From contig NZ_CP127174.1 of assembly GCF_030273315.1 (NCBI RefSeq), positions 2,108,001-2,172,000 of the forward strand: a DNA stretch of 64,000 nucleotides, in the 5' to 3' direction. This DNA comes from Natrialbaceae archaeon AArc-T1-2 (GTDB lineage Archaea > Halobacteriota > Halobacteria > Halobacteriales > Natrialbaceae). Made by a program: the position numbers and the translations under genes. The notes beneath the pieces were generated by a model. It was not told the origin of the DNA. It was given only the letters and a program-made list of their open reading frames with translations, and ran no database searches. This document shows, one piece after another, positions 45,135-53,485 of this stretch. The number at the start of each line of letters is the position of its first letter. The first letter of the stretch is position 1.

Positions 45135-45581
45135 GTGGCACAGCCCGTGTACGACGTCATCCTCGTTCCCACCGACGGTAGCGAGTACGCCGAGTCGGCA
45201 GCCGAGACCGCCCTCGGACTCGCCGAGGCTCACGACGCGGCCGTCCACGTCGTCTGCGTCGCCGACACCGGACCCGTCGGCGGGCTCCGACTCCCGGGCG
45301 ACGCCGAAAGCGCCGAAGACGCGATCCGCGAACGCGCCCGCGAGTACGTCTCGCGGGTCGCCGACCGCGGCGAGGCCCGCGGCCTCGAGGTGACGACGGC
45401 AGTGCCGTCGGGACCGCCGGGCGAGACGATCCTCGAGTACGCCGACGACGTGTCCGCGGACCTGATCGTCATGGGCACGCGCGGCCGAGGCGGCCTCCAG
45501 CGGATGGCACTCGGGAGCGTCACCGACCACGTGGTTCGCTTCGGCGACGTGCAGGTGCTCGTCGACAGCGGGACGGATTAA
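45135..45581 (+). CDS. Universal stress protein (UspA family)
   Basis: The 148 residues form the Usp alpha/beta fold. YDVILVPTDGSEYAESAAETALGLAEAHDAAVHVVCVAD is the N-terminal part, and LIVMGTRGRGGLQRMALGSVTDHVVRFGDVQVLV has the ATP-binding G-2x-G-9x-G(S/T) motif. The protein probably binds ATP and dimerises, with a stress-related but unspecified role. It starts at GTG 45135; GTG 45147 is an alternative. Its TAA overlaps the convergent membrane gene's stop. Confidence 0.92.
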   Translation: MAQPVYDVILVPTDGSEYAESAAETALGLAEAHDAAVHVVCVADTGPVGGLRLPGDAESAEDAIRERAREYVSRVADRGEARGLEVTTAVPSGPPGETILEYADDVSADLIVMGTRGRGGLQRMALGSVTDHVVRFGDVQVLVDSGTD

Positions 45582-45997
45582 CGGTCCCGGTCGGCTGCGA
45601 TCCGGTTGATCGCTGTCGTTCGTTTCCCGATCGACCAGCCGAGCAACGCGAGGCCGGCGTAGATGCCGAGCCCGGGGAGGACGTACGCTTCGGGGACTGC
45701 CTGTGCTGTGAACCCGAACGCGTCTAGCGCGCCCGCTGCCAGCAGGGAGACGAGAAACAACGCCGTGCCGATATCCGCGGCCCGCATGCTCGGCAACGTC
45801 CCCGGCGTCGCAAAGAGCCGTCCCGCCGCGTAGAAGACGACCGTGAACGCGATCCAGCCGATCACGAGAACCGGCGTCGCACGTAACGGGTCGTCGGGGA
45901 AGTAGTCGGGGACGAACTGGAGGTGGACGACCGCCGTCACGAGGACGGCGCTGACGAACACGAGATAGAGGATCGGCGATCGTCGGGTAGACGCCAT
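45578..45997 (-). CDS. Hypothetical four-helix membrane protein
   Basis: The 139 residues include four hydrophobic segments: ILYLVFVSAVLVTAVVHLQFV, TPVLVIGWIAFTVVFYAAGRLF, IGTALFLVSLLAAGALDAFGF and YVLPGLGIYAGLALLGWSIG. The tail is charged (KRTTAINRIAADRDR). It resembles conserved haloarchaeal proteins without assigned function. No operon partner is apparent. Confidence 0.7.
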   Translation of the reverse strand: MASTRRSPILYLVFVSAVLVTAVVHLQFVPDYFPDDPLRATPVLVIGWIAFTVVFYAAGRLFATPGTLPSMRAADIGTALFLVSLLAAGALDAFGFTAQAVPEAYVLPGLGIYAGLALLGWSIGKRTTAINRIAADRDR

Positions 45998-46060
45998 CGA
46001 CGTCCGAAACGGGAGTGACGAAGGGGTTAATAGGTTGGTGTTTTCAGTCCCGTCGCGACG

Positions 46061-46888
46061 TCACCGATCGGTCACGCGATCGAATAGCTCGCGCGGTTTC
46101 GTCTCGGGGACGACGTCGTCCGGCAGCACGTCCCAGTCGAGTTCGTCGTCTCCCGGCTGTGCGTCCGTCTCGAACCCGGCGCCGTCTTCCGGTGGCCCGT
46201 ACTCCTCTCGCGGCGGCTTCTCGTGGGCGTAGATCGCCTCGTCGCCCGGATACGTCCAGACGTGCATCATACAGGGCGTTCGACACGGGAACAGGAGTTC
46301 ACCCGACCTGTAGGCGTCCTCGTAGACCTGTCGGTAGTACCACCACGCGAACCGTCCGGGAAGCCCCACGTGATAGTGCCACGGCGAACACCGCTGCTCG
46401 TCGTCGTACACGGCGGGCGGTTCCTCGATCGGTTCGCCGTCTCGCGTGGCGACGAACATGACTCCGATCGGTCGCCACTGATTGACGTCGACCAGTATCG
46501 ACTCGGGCCGGTCGGGATCCAGTACGGCGTCGTCGCCGATGTACTCCGGGGACAGCCAGTGGGCGTACTCCTCGCCGACGACGGTATCGAAGTACGGCTT
46601 GAACCCGGCGTCGATCAACGCTCCCACGGTCGGGTACTCCTGTTCTATCGTCTCTGCAACCGATGTCTGGAGCTCTTCTGTGGCGGGATGATCGCCGGTG
46701 CAACCCTCCATCTCCGTGCCCTCACAACGTCTCGTTTCGGGGTGAACGGTAGCGTCGGGACAGCGGAATCGATCCGCGCGTCGGTCGTCCTCGTCCGCCG
46801 TCGCCGTTCCGACGAACGGTAACGCCGCGGTGGTGCCGACTGCTCGTACGACGGTTCGTCGGGAAACGGTCCCGATATCCTCGCTCAT
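46061..46888 (-). CDS. Tat-exported protein of unknown function
   Basis: The 275 residues begin with a twin-arginine signal (VSRRTVVRAVGTTAALPFVGTATA) and no lipobox. The mature domain has conserved-looking aromatic and His/Cys motifs: CSPWHYHVGLPGRFAWWYYRQVYEDAYRSGELLFPCRTPCMMHVWTYPG, with three Cys and several His that could bind a metal or cofactor. The C-terminus is Asp/Pro-rich. I do not recognise an enzyme family. It is divergent from the P450 gene, and the shared promoter region holds striking palindromes. ATG 46888 is chosen over 46903 because it directly precedes the RR signal. Confidence 0.7.
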   Translation of the reverse strand: MSEDIGTVSRRTVVRAVGTTAALPFVGTATADEDDRRADRFRCPDATVHPETRRCEGTEMEGCTGDHPATEELQTSVAETIEQEYPTVGALIDAGFKPYFDTVVGEEYAHWLSPEYIGDDAVLDPDRPESILVDVNQWRPIGVMFVATRDGEPIEEPPAVYDDEQRCSPWHYHVGLPGRFAWWYYRQVYEDAYRSGELLFPCRTPCMMHVWTYPGDEAIYAHEKPPREEYGPPEDGAGFETDAQPGDDELDWDVLPDDVVPETKPRELFDRVTDR

Positions 46889-46980
46889 GTCATGACCTGC
46901 CACACCGACAGGGGTTGTAAACCATGTTGGCGATCGCGATTGGTATCGTTCCCGACGTGTTCGACTCGTGCCAGCCGGGG

Positions 46981-46998
46981 CGTCGGTCGCGACCGACG
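46981..46998. repeat. 18-bp perfect palindrome in the divergent promoter region
   Basis: CGTCGGTCGCGACCGACG is a perfect dyad. It is placed about 95 bp upstream of the Tat protein start and 170 bp upstream of the P450 start. A regulator-binding site is plausible. Confidence 0.5.
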
Positions 46999-47003
46999 AT
47001 CAC

Positions 47004-47112
47004 TACACCCGGTCATGATTCGTTCAACAGTCGGCTGCCGTGAGTGGCCTCGACACGGCTTCAGTCGGCCGTTCAGTCCACGCAACCGTTGACTGGACCA
47101 TGACCGGGTGTA
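47004..47112. repeat. Inverted repeat (14-bp perfect arms, 81-bp spacer) upstream of the P450 gene
   Basis: TACACCCGGTCATG at 47004-47017 returns inverted as CATGACCGGGTGTA at 47099-47112. Similarity extends inward to about 24 bp with mismatches (TCAAC is shared). The arms could be paired operators for a looping regulator, or the ends of a degraded mobile element. Confidence 0.6.
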
Positions 47113-47165
47113 ACGCTCTCGCCCGAGACGGCCGCGCTCGCGGCTCGCCGTTTCTCGAGTGGCGT

Positions 47166-48557
47166 ATGCGACCGGTAGACATAGCAGGGGCGAGCTCGTC
47201 TAGTTCGTCGATGCGACGCGACGTCGACCCCGACGGAATGCCACCGGGGCCCGACGGCCTGCCGGTGCTCGGCACACACCCTTCGTTTCTCCGTGATCCG
47301 TACGGGTTCATGACCCGGATGGCTCGCGAGTACGGCGACGTCGTGGCCTGGGAGGACCCGGGCGGACCCGTCTACCAACTCAACCACCCGGAGTATATCG
47401 AACAGGTGCTCGTCGGGAACAACGAGAACTACCTCAAAGGCGAGAACTTCCAGACGATCCTGCGCCCGATGACGGGAAACGGCATTCTGAACAGCGAGGG
47501 GGCGATCTGGCGACGAAACCGTCACCTGATCCAGCCCGCGTTCGGCCCCGACCGGATCGAGGAGTACGCCTCGATGATGACCGACGTCACCACGGAGACG
47601 CTCGAGGACTGGACCGACGGCGAGACGCGGCCGTTTCACGAGGACATGATGACGGTGACGCTACGAATCGTCGCACGCGCCCTCTTCGGCGTCGAGATCG
47701 ACGACCACGTCGACACGATCGGCTCGGCGCTCGAGGAATTCATGCGTGCGACCGAACGCCTCTCACACCTCGTCTTGCCGCCCGGAGTGCCGACTCTCTC
47801 ACGAGTGCGAATTCGACGCGCTCGAACGCGGATCGACGACGTCGTCGACGGGCTGATCGCGTCCCGCTCGGATGGATCCGACGACGACGTCATCTCGACG
47901 CTGCTCGAGGCGACGACCGACGACGGTCGCGGGCTCACGCGCGAGGAGGTTCGCGACGAGGTGGTGACGCTGTTGCTCGCCGGACACGAGACGACCGCGC
48001 TGGCGCTTTCGTTTGCCGCCTACCTGCTGGCCCAGCATCCACACGTCGAGACCCGACTCGTCGCGGAGCTCGAGGACGTCCTCGACGGCGATCCCCCGAC
48101 GATGGCCGACGTCCCAGAGCTGTCCTACACCGAGCGGGTCCTCAAAGAGACGATGCGGCTGTATCCGCCGGTTCCGGGCGTCGTCCGCGAGCCCGCAAAG
48201 CCCGACGTCGTCGGCGGCTACGAAATTCCGGCGGGTGCGACGATTCGGATGCACCAGTGGGTCGTCCACCGGGATTCGCGCTGGTACGACGACCCGCTTG
48301 CCTTCCAGCCGGAACGCTGGACCGACGAGCTGGAACGGGAGCTGCCGAAACTGGCGTACTTTCCGTTTTCGGCCGGGCCACGCCGGTGTATCGGCGACCG
48401 CTTTGCGATGCTCGAGGCGACGCTCGTGCTCGCGACGATCTACGACCAGTATCACCTCGAGCTCGTTCCCGGGACGGACCTCGACCTGCGGGCAGTAATA
48501 ACGGCACGTCCGAAAGACGAGATCCGGATGACCGTCCACCGGCGAGACGGCTGGTAA
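47166..48557 (+). CDS. Cytochrome P450
   Basis: The 463-residue P450 has the proline-rich entry MPPGPDGLPVLG, the C-helix WRRNRHLIQPAF, the I-helix LLLAGHETTALALSF (oxygen-activating AGHETT), the K-helix LKETMRLYPP (ExxR), the PERW segment and the heme-binding FSAGPRRCIG with the Cys ligand. There is no N-terminal membrane anchor, so it is soluble and depends on ferredoxin-like partners not seen nearby. Substrate unknown, perhaps a carotenoid or fatty acid. The ATG at 47211 is an equally plausible start, 15 codons further in. Confidence 0.9.
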   Translation: MRPVDIAGASSSSSSMRRDVDPDGMPPGPDGLPVLGTHPSFLRDPYGFMTRMAREYGDVVAWEDPGGPVYQLNHPEYIEQVLVGNNENYLKGENFQTILRPMTGNGILNSEGAIWRRNRHLIQPAFGPDRIEEYASMMTDVTTETLEDWTDGETRPFHEDMMTVTLRIVARALFGVEIDDHVDTIGSALEEFMRATERLSHLVLPPGVPTLSRVRIRRARTRIDDVVDGLIASRSDGSDDDVISTLLEATTDDGRGLTREEVRDEVVTLLLAGHETTALALSFAAYLLAQHPHVETRLVAELEDVLDGDPPTMADVPELSYTERVLKETMRLYPPVPGVVREPAKPDVVGGYEIPAGATIRMHQWVVHRDSRWYDDPLAFQPERWTDELERELPKLAYFPFSAGPRRCIGDRFAMLEATLVLATIYDQYHLELVPGTDLDLRAVITARPKDEIRMTVHRRDGW

Positions 48558-48573
48558 CGCAGCGTAGGCGACC

Positions 48574-50397
48574 TTACTCGAGGACGACTAAGGTGTCGCC
48601 CATGTCGACGCTGTCGCCTTCGGCGACGGCGATCTGTGAGACTTCGCCGCCACGGGAGGCGACGATGTCGTTTTCCATCTTCATCGCCTCGAGGACGACG
48701 AGCACGTCGCCGGCGGCGACCTCCTCGCCTTCGTCGACGTCGACCGAGAGGATGGTGCCTTGCATTTCGGCGTCGACGACTTCGCCGTCGCCGTCGATCT
48801 CGACGTCGTCGCCGTCGCTGGTACCGATGTGGTCGGGTCGGGAGGCGGTGGCGTCGCCGCCGTCGACGGCGGGCATCGGGGGTGCGTCGCGTTCTTCGAG
48901 TTCGACTTCGAAGCGTTTGCCGTTGACTTCGACGGTGAACTCGCGTTCGACGACCTCGTCGTCGGCTTCCTCGCTCGTGGTGTCCTCGCCCCACTGTTGT
49001 TGGGCCTCCTCGATGCGGCTGTGGTCCATCTCCTCGTCGAGATACTTCGTGGTGTGGGTACTGGCGACGAACTCTTCGTCGGTGAGCATCAGCCGGTGGA
49101 AGGGGATGATGGTTGGGATACCCTCGATGTCGTACTCACGGAGGGCTCGCAGCGAGCGGGAAATGCACTCGTCGCGATCCTCGCCCCAGACGACGAGTTT
49201 GGCGATCATCGAGTCGTAGTCGGTGACGAGGTCGTCGCCCTGGCGCAGGGCGTCGTCCATGCGGACGCCGACGCCACCCGGCGGATCGTACGTTTCGAGG
49301 GTGCCGCCGGTGGCGGGGGCGAAGTCGTTGGCGGCGTTTTCGGCGTTGATGCGGAACTCGATGGCGTGGCCGTCGAACTCGACGTCGTCCTGCTCGAAGT
49401 CGATCTCCTCGCCGGCGGCGATCTGGAGCTGGCGTTTGACGATGTCGATGCCAGTGATCTCCTCGGTGACGGTGTGTTCGACCTGGATACGGGTGTTGAC
49501 CTCGAGGAAGTAGAAGTTAGCGTCGGGTCCGAGTGGGCCGTCACGGCCGGGTTCCTCCTCGACGAGGAACTCGACGGTGCCGGCGTTGGTGTAGTCGGCG
49601 GCGGCGACGCCGCGGCGAGCGGCCTCGCCGATCTTCTCGCGGAGTTCGTCGGTCAGCGCCGCCGAGGGACCCTCTTCGATGACCTTCTGGTGGCGGCGCT
49701 GGAGCGAACAGTCACGCTCGCCGAGGTGACGGACGTTGCCGTGTTCGTCGGCGACGATCTGAACCTCGATGTGGCGGGGCTGTTCGAGGTAGCGCTCTAA
49801 GTAGACCGAGTCGTTGTCGAAGTAGGCCTCGCCCTCGCGTTTGGCGCTCTCGAGTTGGTCTTCGACCTCACTTTCGTCCCAGACGACCTTCATGCCGCGA
49901 CCGCCACCGCCACCTTCGGCCTTGATGGCGATCGGGTAGCCGTGTTTCTCGCCGAACTCACGGACTTGCTCGGGGTCGGTGACGGGGTCGGTGGTGCCGG
50001 GAACGATGGGGACGTCAGCCTCGTCCATGATCGTGCGAGCTTTCGTTTTCTCGCCGAGGGCTTCCATCGCGTCGCCGGCGGGACCGACCCAGGTGATCCC
50101 CTCTGTGTCTTCGACTTTGCGGGCGAACTCGGCATTTTCGGCGAGGAAGCCGTAGCCAGGGTGGATGGCGTCGGCGTCGGCCTTTTTGGCGGCCCCGATG
50201 ACGGCCTCGTGATCGAGATACGAGTCGGCTGCCCGGGCGGGACCGACGTTGTAGGCTTCGTCGGCGTAGCGGACGTGGCCAGCGTCTTTGTCGGCCTCCG
50301 AGTAGACCGCGACGGTGCCGATATTCAGTTCTTCACACGCACGCATCACTCTGACAGCGATCTCCCCGCGATTCGCGACGAGAACCTTCCGGAACAT
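48574..50397 (-). CDS. Acyl-CoA (acetyl/propionyl-CoA) carboxylase, biotin carboxylase-BCCP fusion subunit
   Basis: The 607 residues have biotin carboxylase ([68 protein letters not shown] as the ATP-grasp glycine loop; [41 protein letters not shown]). A linker and a C-terminal biotinyl domain follow, whose [18 protein letters not shown] carries the biotinylated Lys. It carboxylates acetyl- or propionyl-CoA together with a carboxyltransferase not in this window, for methylmalonyl-CoA or 3-hydroxypropionate-type metabolism. Confidence 0.93.
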   Translation of the reverse strand: MFRKVLVANRGEIAVRVMRACEELNIGTVAVYSEADKDAGHVRYADEAYNVGPARAADSYLDHEAVIGAAKKADADAIHPGYGFLAENAEFARKVEDTEGITWVGPAGDAMEALGEKTKARTIMDEADVPIVPGTTDPVTDPEQVREFGEKHGYPIAIKAEGGGGGRGMKVVWDESEVEDQLESAKREGEAYFDNDSVYLERYLEQPRHIEVQIVADEHGNVRHLGERDCSLQRRHQKVIEEGPSAALTDELREKIGEAARRGVAAADYTNAGTVEFLVEEEPGRDGPLGPDANFYFLEVNTRIQVEHTVTEEITGIDIVKRQLQIAAGEEIDFEQDDVEFDGHAIEFRINAENAANDFAPATGGTLETYDPPGGVGVRMDDALRQGDDLVTDYDSMIAKLVVWGEDRDECISRSLRALREYDIEGIPTIIPFHRLMLTDEEFVASTHTTKYLDEEMDHSRIEEAQQQWGEDTTSEEADDEVVEREFTVEVNGKRFEVELEERDAPPMPAVDGGDATASRPDHIGTSDGDDVEIDGDGEVVDAEMQGTILSVDVDEGEEVAAGDVLVVLEAMKMENDIVASRGGEVSQIAVAEGDSVDMGDTLVVLE

Positions 50398-50552
50398 TCC
50401 TGAGTGAAACGAGGTGGGGGCCCTACCTTACTTTTTCGCAACCAGCCGGGGTAAACCCCGCCGGTGGTGAACGTTTACGGACTGTCGGTCCGTCACCGTG
50501 ACACGACGACACGAACGCCAGCTTTTTCGCGCTGGTCGTCGCCTGACCGTGT

Positions 50553-50942
50553 ATGACAGCGACGTTCACCGTCGACACCGACGCCCGGCTGACGACCGTC
50601 GACGTGACCGACACGGTCGCCGACGCGGTTCCCGACGACCACGCCGACGGCGTCTGCACCGCGTTCGTCGAGCACACGACGGCCGGGCTCGTCGTCCAGG
50701 AAAACGAGTCCAGACTGCGTGCGGACCTCGAGTCATTTCTCTCGGGGCTGGTTCCGGACGAGGGCCACGCCCACGATCGGATCGACGACAACGCTGACTC
50801 GCACCTGCGAGCGACGTTACTCGGTCCCTCGGTTACGGTGCCGGTCGTCGACGGCGGCCTCGCGCTCGGAACGTGGCAATCGATCCTGCTCGTCGAGTGT
50901 GACGGGCCACGCACTCGTCGTGTACGCGTGACGGCCGTTTGA
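50553..50942 (+). CDS. YjbQ/UPF0047 family protein
   Basis: The 129 residues match YjbQ: AFVEHTTAGLVVQENESRLRADLESFLSGLVP, the HDRIDDNADSHLRATLLGPSVTVPVVDGGLALGTWQSILLVECDGPRTRRV segment, and HTTA/NxDSH/GTWQ motifs. The family forms trimers with a metal-binding His cluster. Some members can replace thiamine-phosphate synthase weakly, and the real function is uncertain. It lies 155 bp upstream of, and divergent from, the biotin carboxylase gene. Confidence 0.9.
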   Translation: MTATFTVDTDARLTTVDVTDTVADAVPDDHADGVCTAFVEHTTAGLVVQENESRLRADLESFLSGLVPDEGHAHDRIDDNADSHLRATLLGPSVTVPVVDGGLALGTWQSILLVECDGPRTRRVRVTAV

Positions 50943-51002
50943 TACGGAGATGTTTGGGCGATTGATTTTTAGGAAGGCCGCGAATAGTAAAACCGATGGG
51001 AG

Positions 51003-53081
51003 ATGGCGATCCAGTTTGCGGAGACAGCTGACCCGCCGGGGTTTCAGGTCCACGACGCGATCGAACAGCGTCGCGTACACGTTCGAACGTCGGCCCGGGT
51101 TTCACTGTCACCCGCTGATACTGACGACTTTTGTTTCCCGGTTGATACAGCCTGCTCGATTACGACGGAGTCGCTCACCTTCGACCAGGGATACCACGTC
51201 AGTATCCACGACGAGAACGGGCGCTGGGAGCGAACCGTTGAATCCGGTGATAGCGCGTCGTTTGAGCGGGACGAACTCTTCGTGGATTTGGACGGTCCAA
51301 TCAAGTTCTACTGTCGCGTTCCCGGGCCGTGTCAGATCGAGGCCGGCATTACCGCGAACCGACTGCAGTTCGAGCGACCGACGACGGTTACGATCGGTGC
51401 GCGTTCCCACCACGAACGACCCGCCTCGACGATCCGAACCCCGGACGATCCCGAGTCGATACTGGACGCAGTGTCGGCGCTGTCCTCGGCGTTGAAGGCA
51501 ACTTCTCCGGAACGATCCTGGCCCTCGCTTAGAGGTCACCCGCCGCTGATCGAACGCGGTGAGACGCTCGAGATTCCGTCCGATACGTCGTCACCGGCAA
51601 CGGACGTGACACTCGGCGTGCCGGCGGACTATCGCCACGTCTACACGGTTGCACCGCTGTCGTTTTATCTCGGAACGACGCTACGACCCGCGGCTGAGCC
51701 AGTACTCGAGACGCCCCGGTTCGAACGCCCGATCGGCGATGAGCGCCGGTTCGAAGACGACGTCGCACGGCTCCTGAAGCGATTTTTTGTGCTCGACTGC
51801 CTGGTTCGTGGGACAGGTATCTACCGGATCGACTTCTACGAACGGACGGGACTGGCAGACGCCGTCGAATTCGATATCGAATCGACCTACGACTGCCCGC
51901 ACCCGGTCCGACTCGAGCGGTATCTCGACGTTCCCTGGGAGTCGATCGAGCCGTACGTCCCCCAGTGGCCACTAACTGCTCACCTTCCGATGGAACCGGA
52001 GAGCGTCGAACTGTTGCCGTTCATCGTCAACGAGCTGGGTATCGTCCGCGAACCTCGGGGACGAACGGTCGAGCGATCTGTTCGGGCGAACGAAGCTTCC
52101 CTGACCAGATCGACGCGTCTCGACCGCGACGTTCCTCGCCCGACGGATGAGGCCGACGACGTGTCGTTCGTCATCCCGGACGTCAACGACGAGGCACTCG
52201 AGCACGCGTGGTTCGGCGACGGCGTGCCACAGACGGCATCGAAGGCGACGAATGCGTCCTTCCGAAACCAACTCGAACGCGGCGAACGAAGCGAAACGAT
52301 CGAAATTTTGCTCGTCTGTAACGATGTCCGCATGCTCGAGGAGCACGATCTGCTCGACGAGACATACGGCAGCCGGGACGCGCTCCCGTTCGATGTCGAC
52401 TCCGAATTCGGTGCGAGTACCGACCGGCTGGGAACGTTGCTCGAGACCGACAGCTACGACTTCCTTCACTACGTCGGCCACGCCACGCCGGACGGACTCG
52501 AGTGTCCCGACGGAACGCTCGACGTTTGCACGCTCGAGTCGATCGACGTCGGCGTATTCTTTCTCAACGCCTGCCAGTCCTATGAGCAGGGACTCGAACT
52601 CGTTCGACAGGGCGCATTCGGCGGCGTTGCGACCGTCGCCGACGTCGACAACGAGTCCGCCGTCGAGAGCGGCGAAACGATCGCCCGGTTGTTGAACCTC
52701 GGGTTCCCATTGCGGGCTGCTCTCGAGATTGCACGGAACCACTCGACGCTGGGCGAGGAGTACCTCGTCGTCGGTGACGGGTCGGCCGACATCGCACAGT
52801 CTGCAGGCGGTGCCCCCCTCGTTATCAACCTCGAGCGGGCCAGCGAGGACACGTTCGACGTTTCGGTTCGGTCGTACCCGACGAAAGAGTACAGGCTCGG
52901 AACGGCCACCGCGTCGAACCTCGAATCGGTGAACGATCGTCATCTCACGCCGAATCGGACGCCAGCTTATCGGGTTTCAGAACAGGTACTCCGGGAGTAC
53001 TTCACCTGGGCCGAGACACCGGTATTACGAGACGGCGAGTTACAGTGGACGACCGGTCTCAATCCAGAACTGCTCCAGTGA
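51003..53081 (+). CDS. CHAT-type (caspase-like) protease with large N-terminal haloarchaeal domain
   Basis: The 692-residue protein has no signal peptide. Residues 1-390 form an unrecognised N-terminal region with beta-rich segments (FCFPVDTACSITTESLTFDQGYHVSI). From ~430 a CHAT-like fold appears: IEILLVCNDVRMLEEHDLLDE, then YDFLHYVGHATPDGLECPDG with catalytic His493 (GHA), and VGVFFLNACQSYEQGLELVRQGAFGGVATVADV with catalytic Cys524 (NACQS). The His-Cys dyad and spacing are those of caspase-like CHAT peptidases. A 44-residue membrane peptide gene converges on it 58 bp away. CHAT proteases often serve in programmed death or immunity, hence a candidate defence role; the target is unknown. Confidence 0.75.
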   Translation: MAIQFAETADPPGFQVHDAIEQRRVHVRTSARVSLSPADTDDFCFPVDTACSITTESLTFDQGYHVSIHDENGRWERTVESGDSASFERDELFVDLDGPIKFYCRVPGPCQIEAGITANRLQFERPTTVTIGARSHHERPASTIRTPDDPESILDAVSALSSALKATSPERSWPSLRGHPPLIERGETLEIPSDTSSPATDVTLGVPADYRHVYTVAPLSFYLGTTLRPAAEPVLETPRFERPIGDERRFEDDVARLLKRFFVLDCLVRGTGIYRIDFYERTGLADAVEFDIESTYDCPHPVRLERYLDVPWESIEPYVPQWPLTAHLPMEPESVELLPFIVNELGIVREPRGRTVERSVRANEASLTRSTRLDRDVPRPTDEADDVSFVIPDVNDEALEHAWFGDGVPQTASKATNASFRNQLERGERSETIEILLVCNDVRMLEEHDLLDETYGSRDALPFDVDSEFGASTDRLGTLLETDSYDFLHYVGHATPDGLECPDGTLDVCTLESIDVGVFFLNACQSYEQGLELVRQGAFGGVATVADVDNESAVESGETIARLLNLGFPLRAALEIARNHSTLGEEYLVVGDGSADIAQSAGGAPLVINLERASEDTFDVSVRSYPTKEYRLGTATASNLESVNDRHLTPNRTPAYRVSEQVLREYFTWAETPVLRDGELQWTTGLNPELLQ

Positions 53082-53139
53082 ATCCTCGTTTTTCCGCTGG
53101 AATCGGCGAAAAGAGCCGTTCGAACCAATCAGTCGCTTT

Positions 53140-53274
53140 TTACGGACCAGTGAGACTGCTCGAGCTCGCTGCGGCCGAGCCTGCCTGACTCAGCAACAAA
53201 AGCAGCGTAAACAGCGCGCCGATCATTCGTGGGTGCTCTGCGAGGTAGTCGTGCATGCGGTCGTTGTCCGACAT
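53140..53274 (-). CDS. 44-residue single-helix membrane peptide (DUF7503-like)
   Basis: MSDNDRMHDYLAEHPRMIGA begins a short acidic N-terminus, followed by a hydrophobic segment (IGALFTLLLLLSQAGSAAAS) and a short tail (SSSLTGP). The HPRMIGALFTLLLLLSQAGS pattern recalls a family of very small haloarchaeal membrane peptides (DUF7503, from memory). A TATA-like TTTTATT on the minus strand (53302-53308) lies 28-34 bp before the ATG, so it is probably leaderless. It converges on the CHAT protease gene. It could be a membrane-active effector, a signal peptide-like product or a small regulator. Confidence 0.7.
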   Translation of the reverse strand: MSDNDRMHDYLAEHPRMIGALFTLLLLLSQAGSAAASSSSLTGP

Positions 53275-53301
53275 TGCATTCCAATAGTAATTTCCAACAG
53301 C

Positions 53302-53308
53302 AATAAAA
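53302..53308 (-). promoter_or_regulatory. TATA box of the 44-residue peptide gene
   Basis: In an unusually AT-rich stretch (53275-53345), the minus strand reads TTTTATT 28-34 bp upstream of the start codon. Confidence 0.4.
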
Positions 53309-53434
53309 TTATCTAAATATTACATATGTGAATAAACATAATTGCAATACTGGCGCTACGATTCGATGGATCGGGAACCGGTCGGTCTATGAACGCGAAA
53401 AAATCACCGTTCCATAAAGGGATCGAGGCCGGGT

Positions 53435-53458
53435 ACCCCGCCCCACCGTGGGCGGGGT
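53435..53458 (-). terminator. GC-rich hairpin downstream of the DUF368 gene
   Basis: ACCCCGCCC (53435-53443) and GGGCGGGGT (53450-53458) make a perfect 9-bp stem with a 6-nt loop. On the minus strand it follows the DUF368 stop by about 28 bp, and a T6 run comes about 30 nt later, so a terminator is possible. The form also resembles hairpins at the right end of IS200/IS605-type elements, but no such element is nearby. Confidence 0.35.
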
Positions 53459-53485
53459 GAACATTCACTGCGTGACGTGTGGATC

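Noticed and set aside
50447-50460. CGGGGTAAACCCCG hairpin before yjbQ
   Set aside because: Only a short dyad with a two-base loop, in promoter DNA, so not convincing as terminator or operator.
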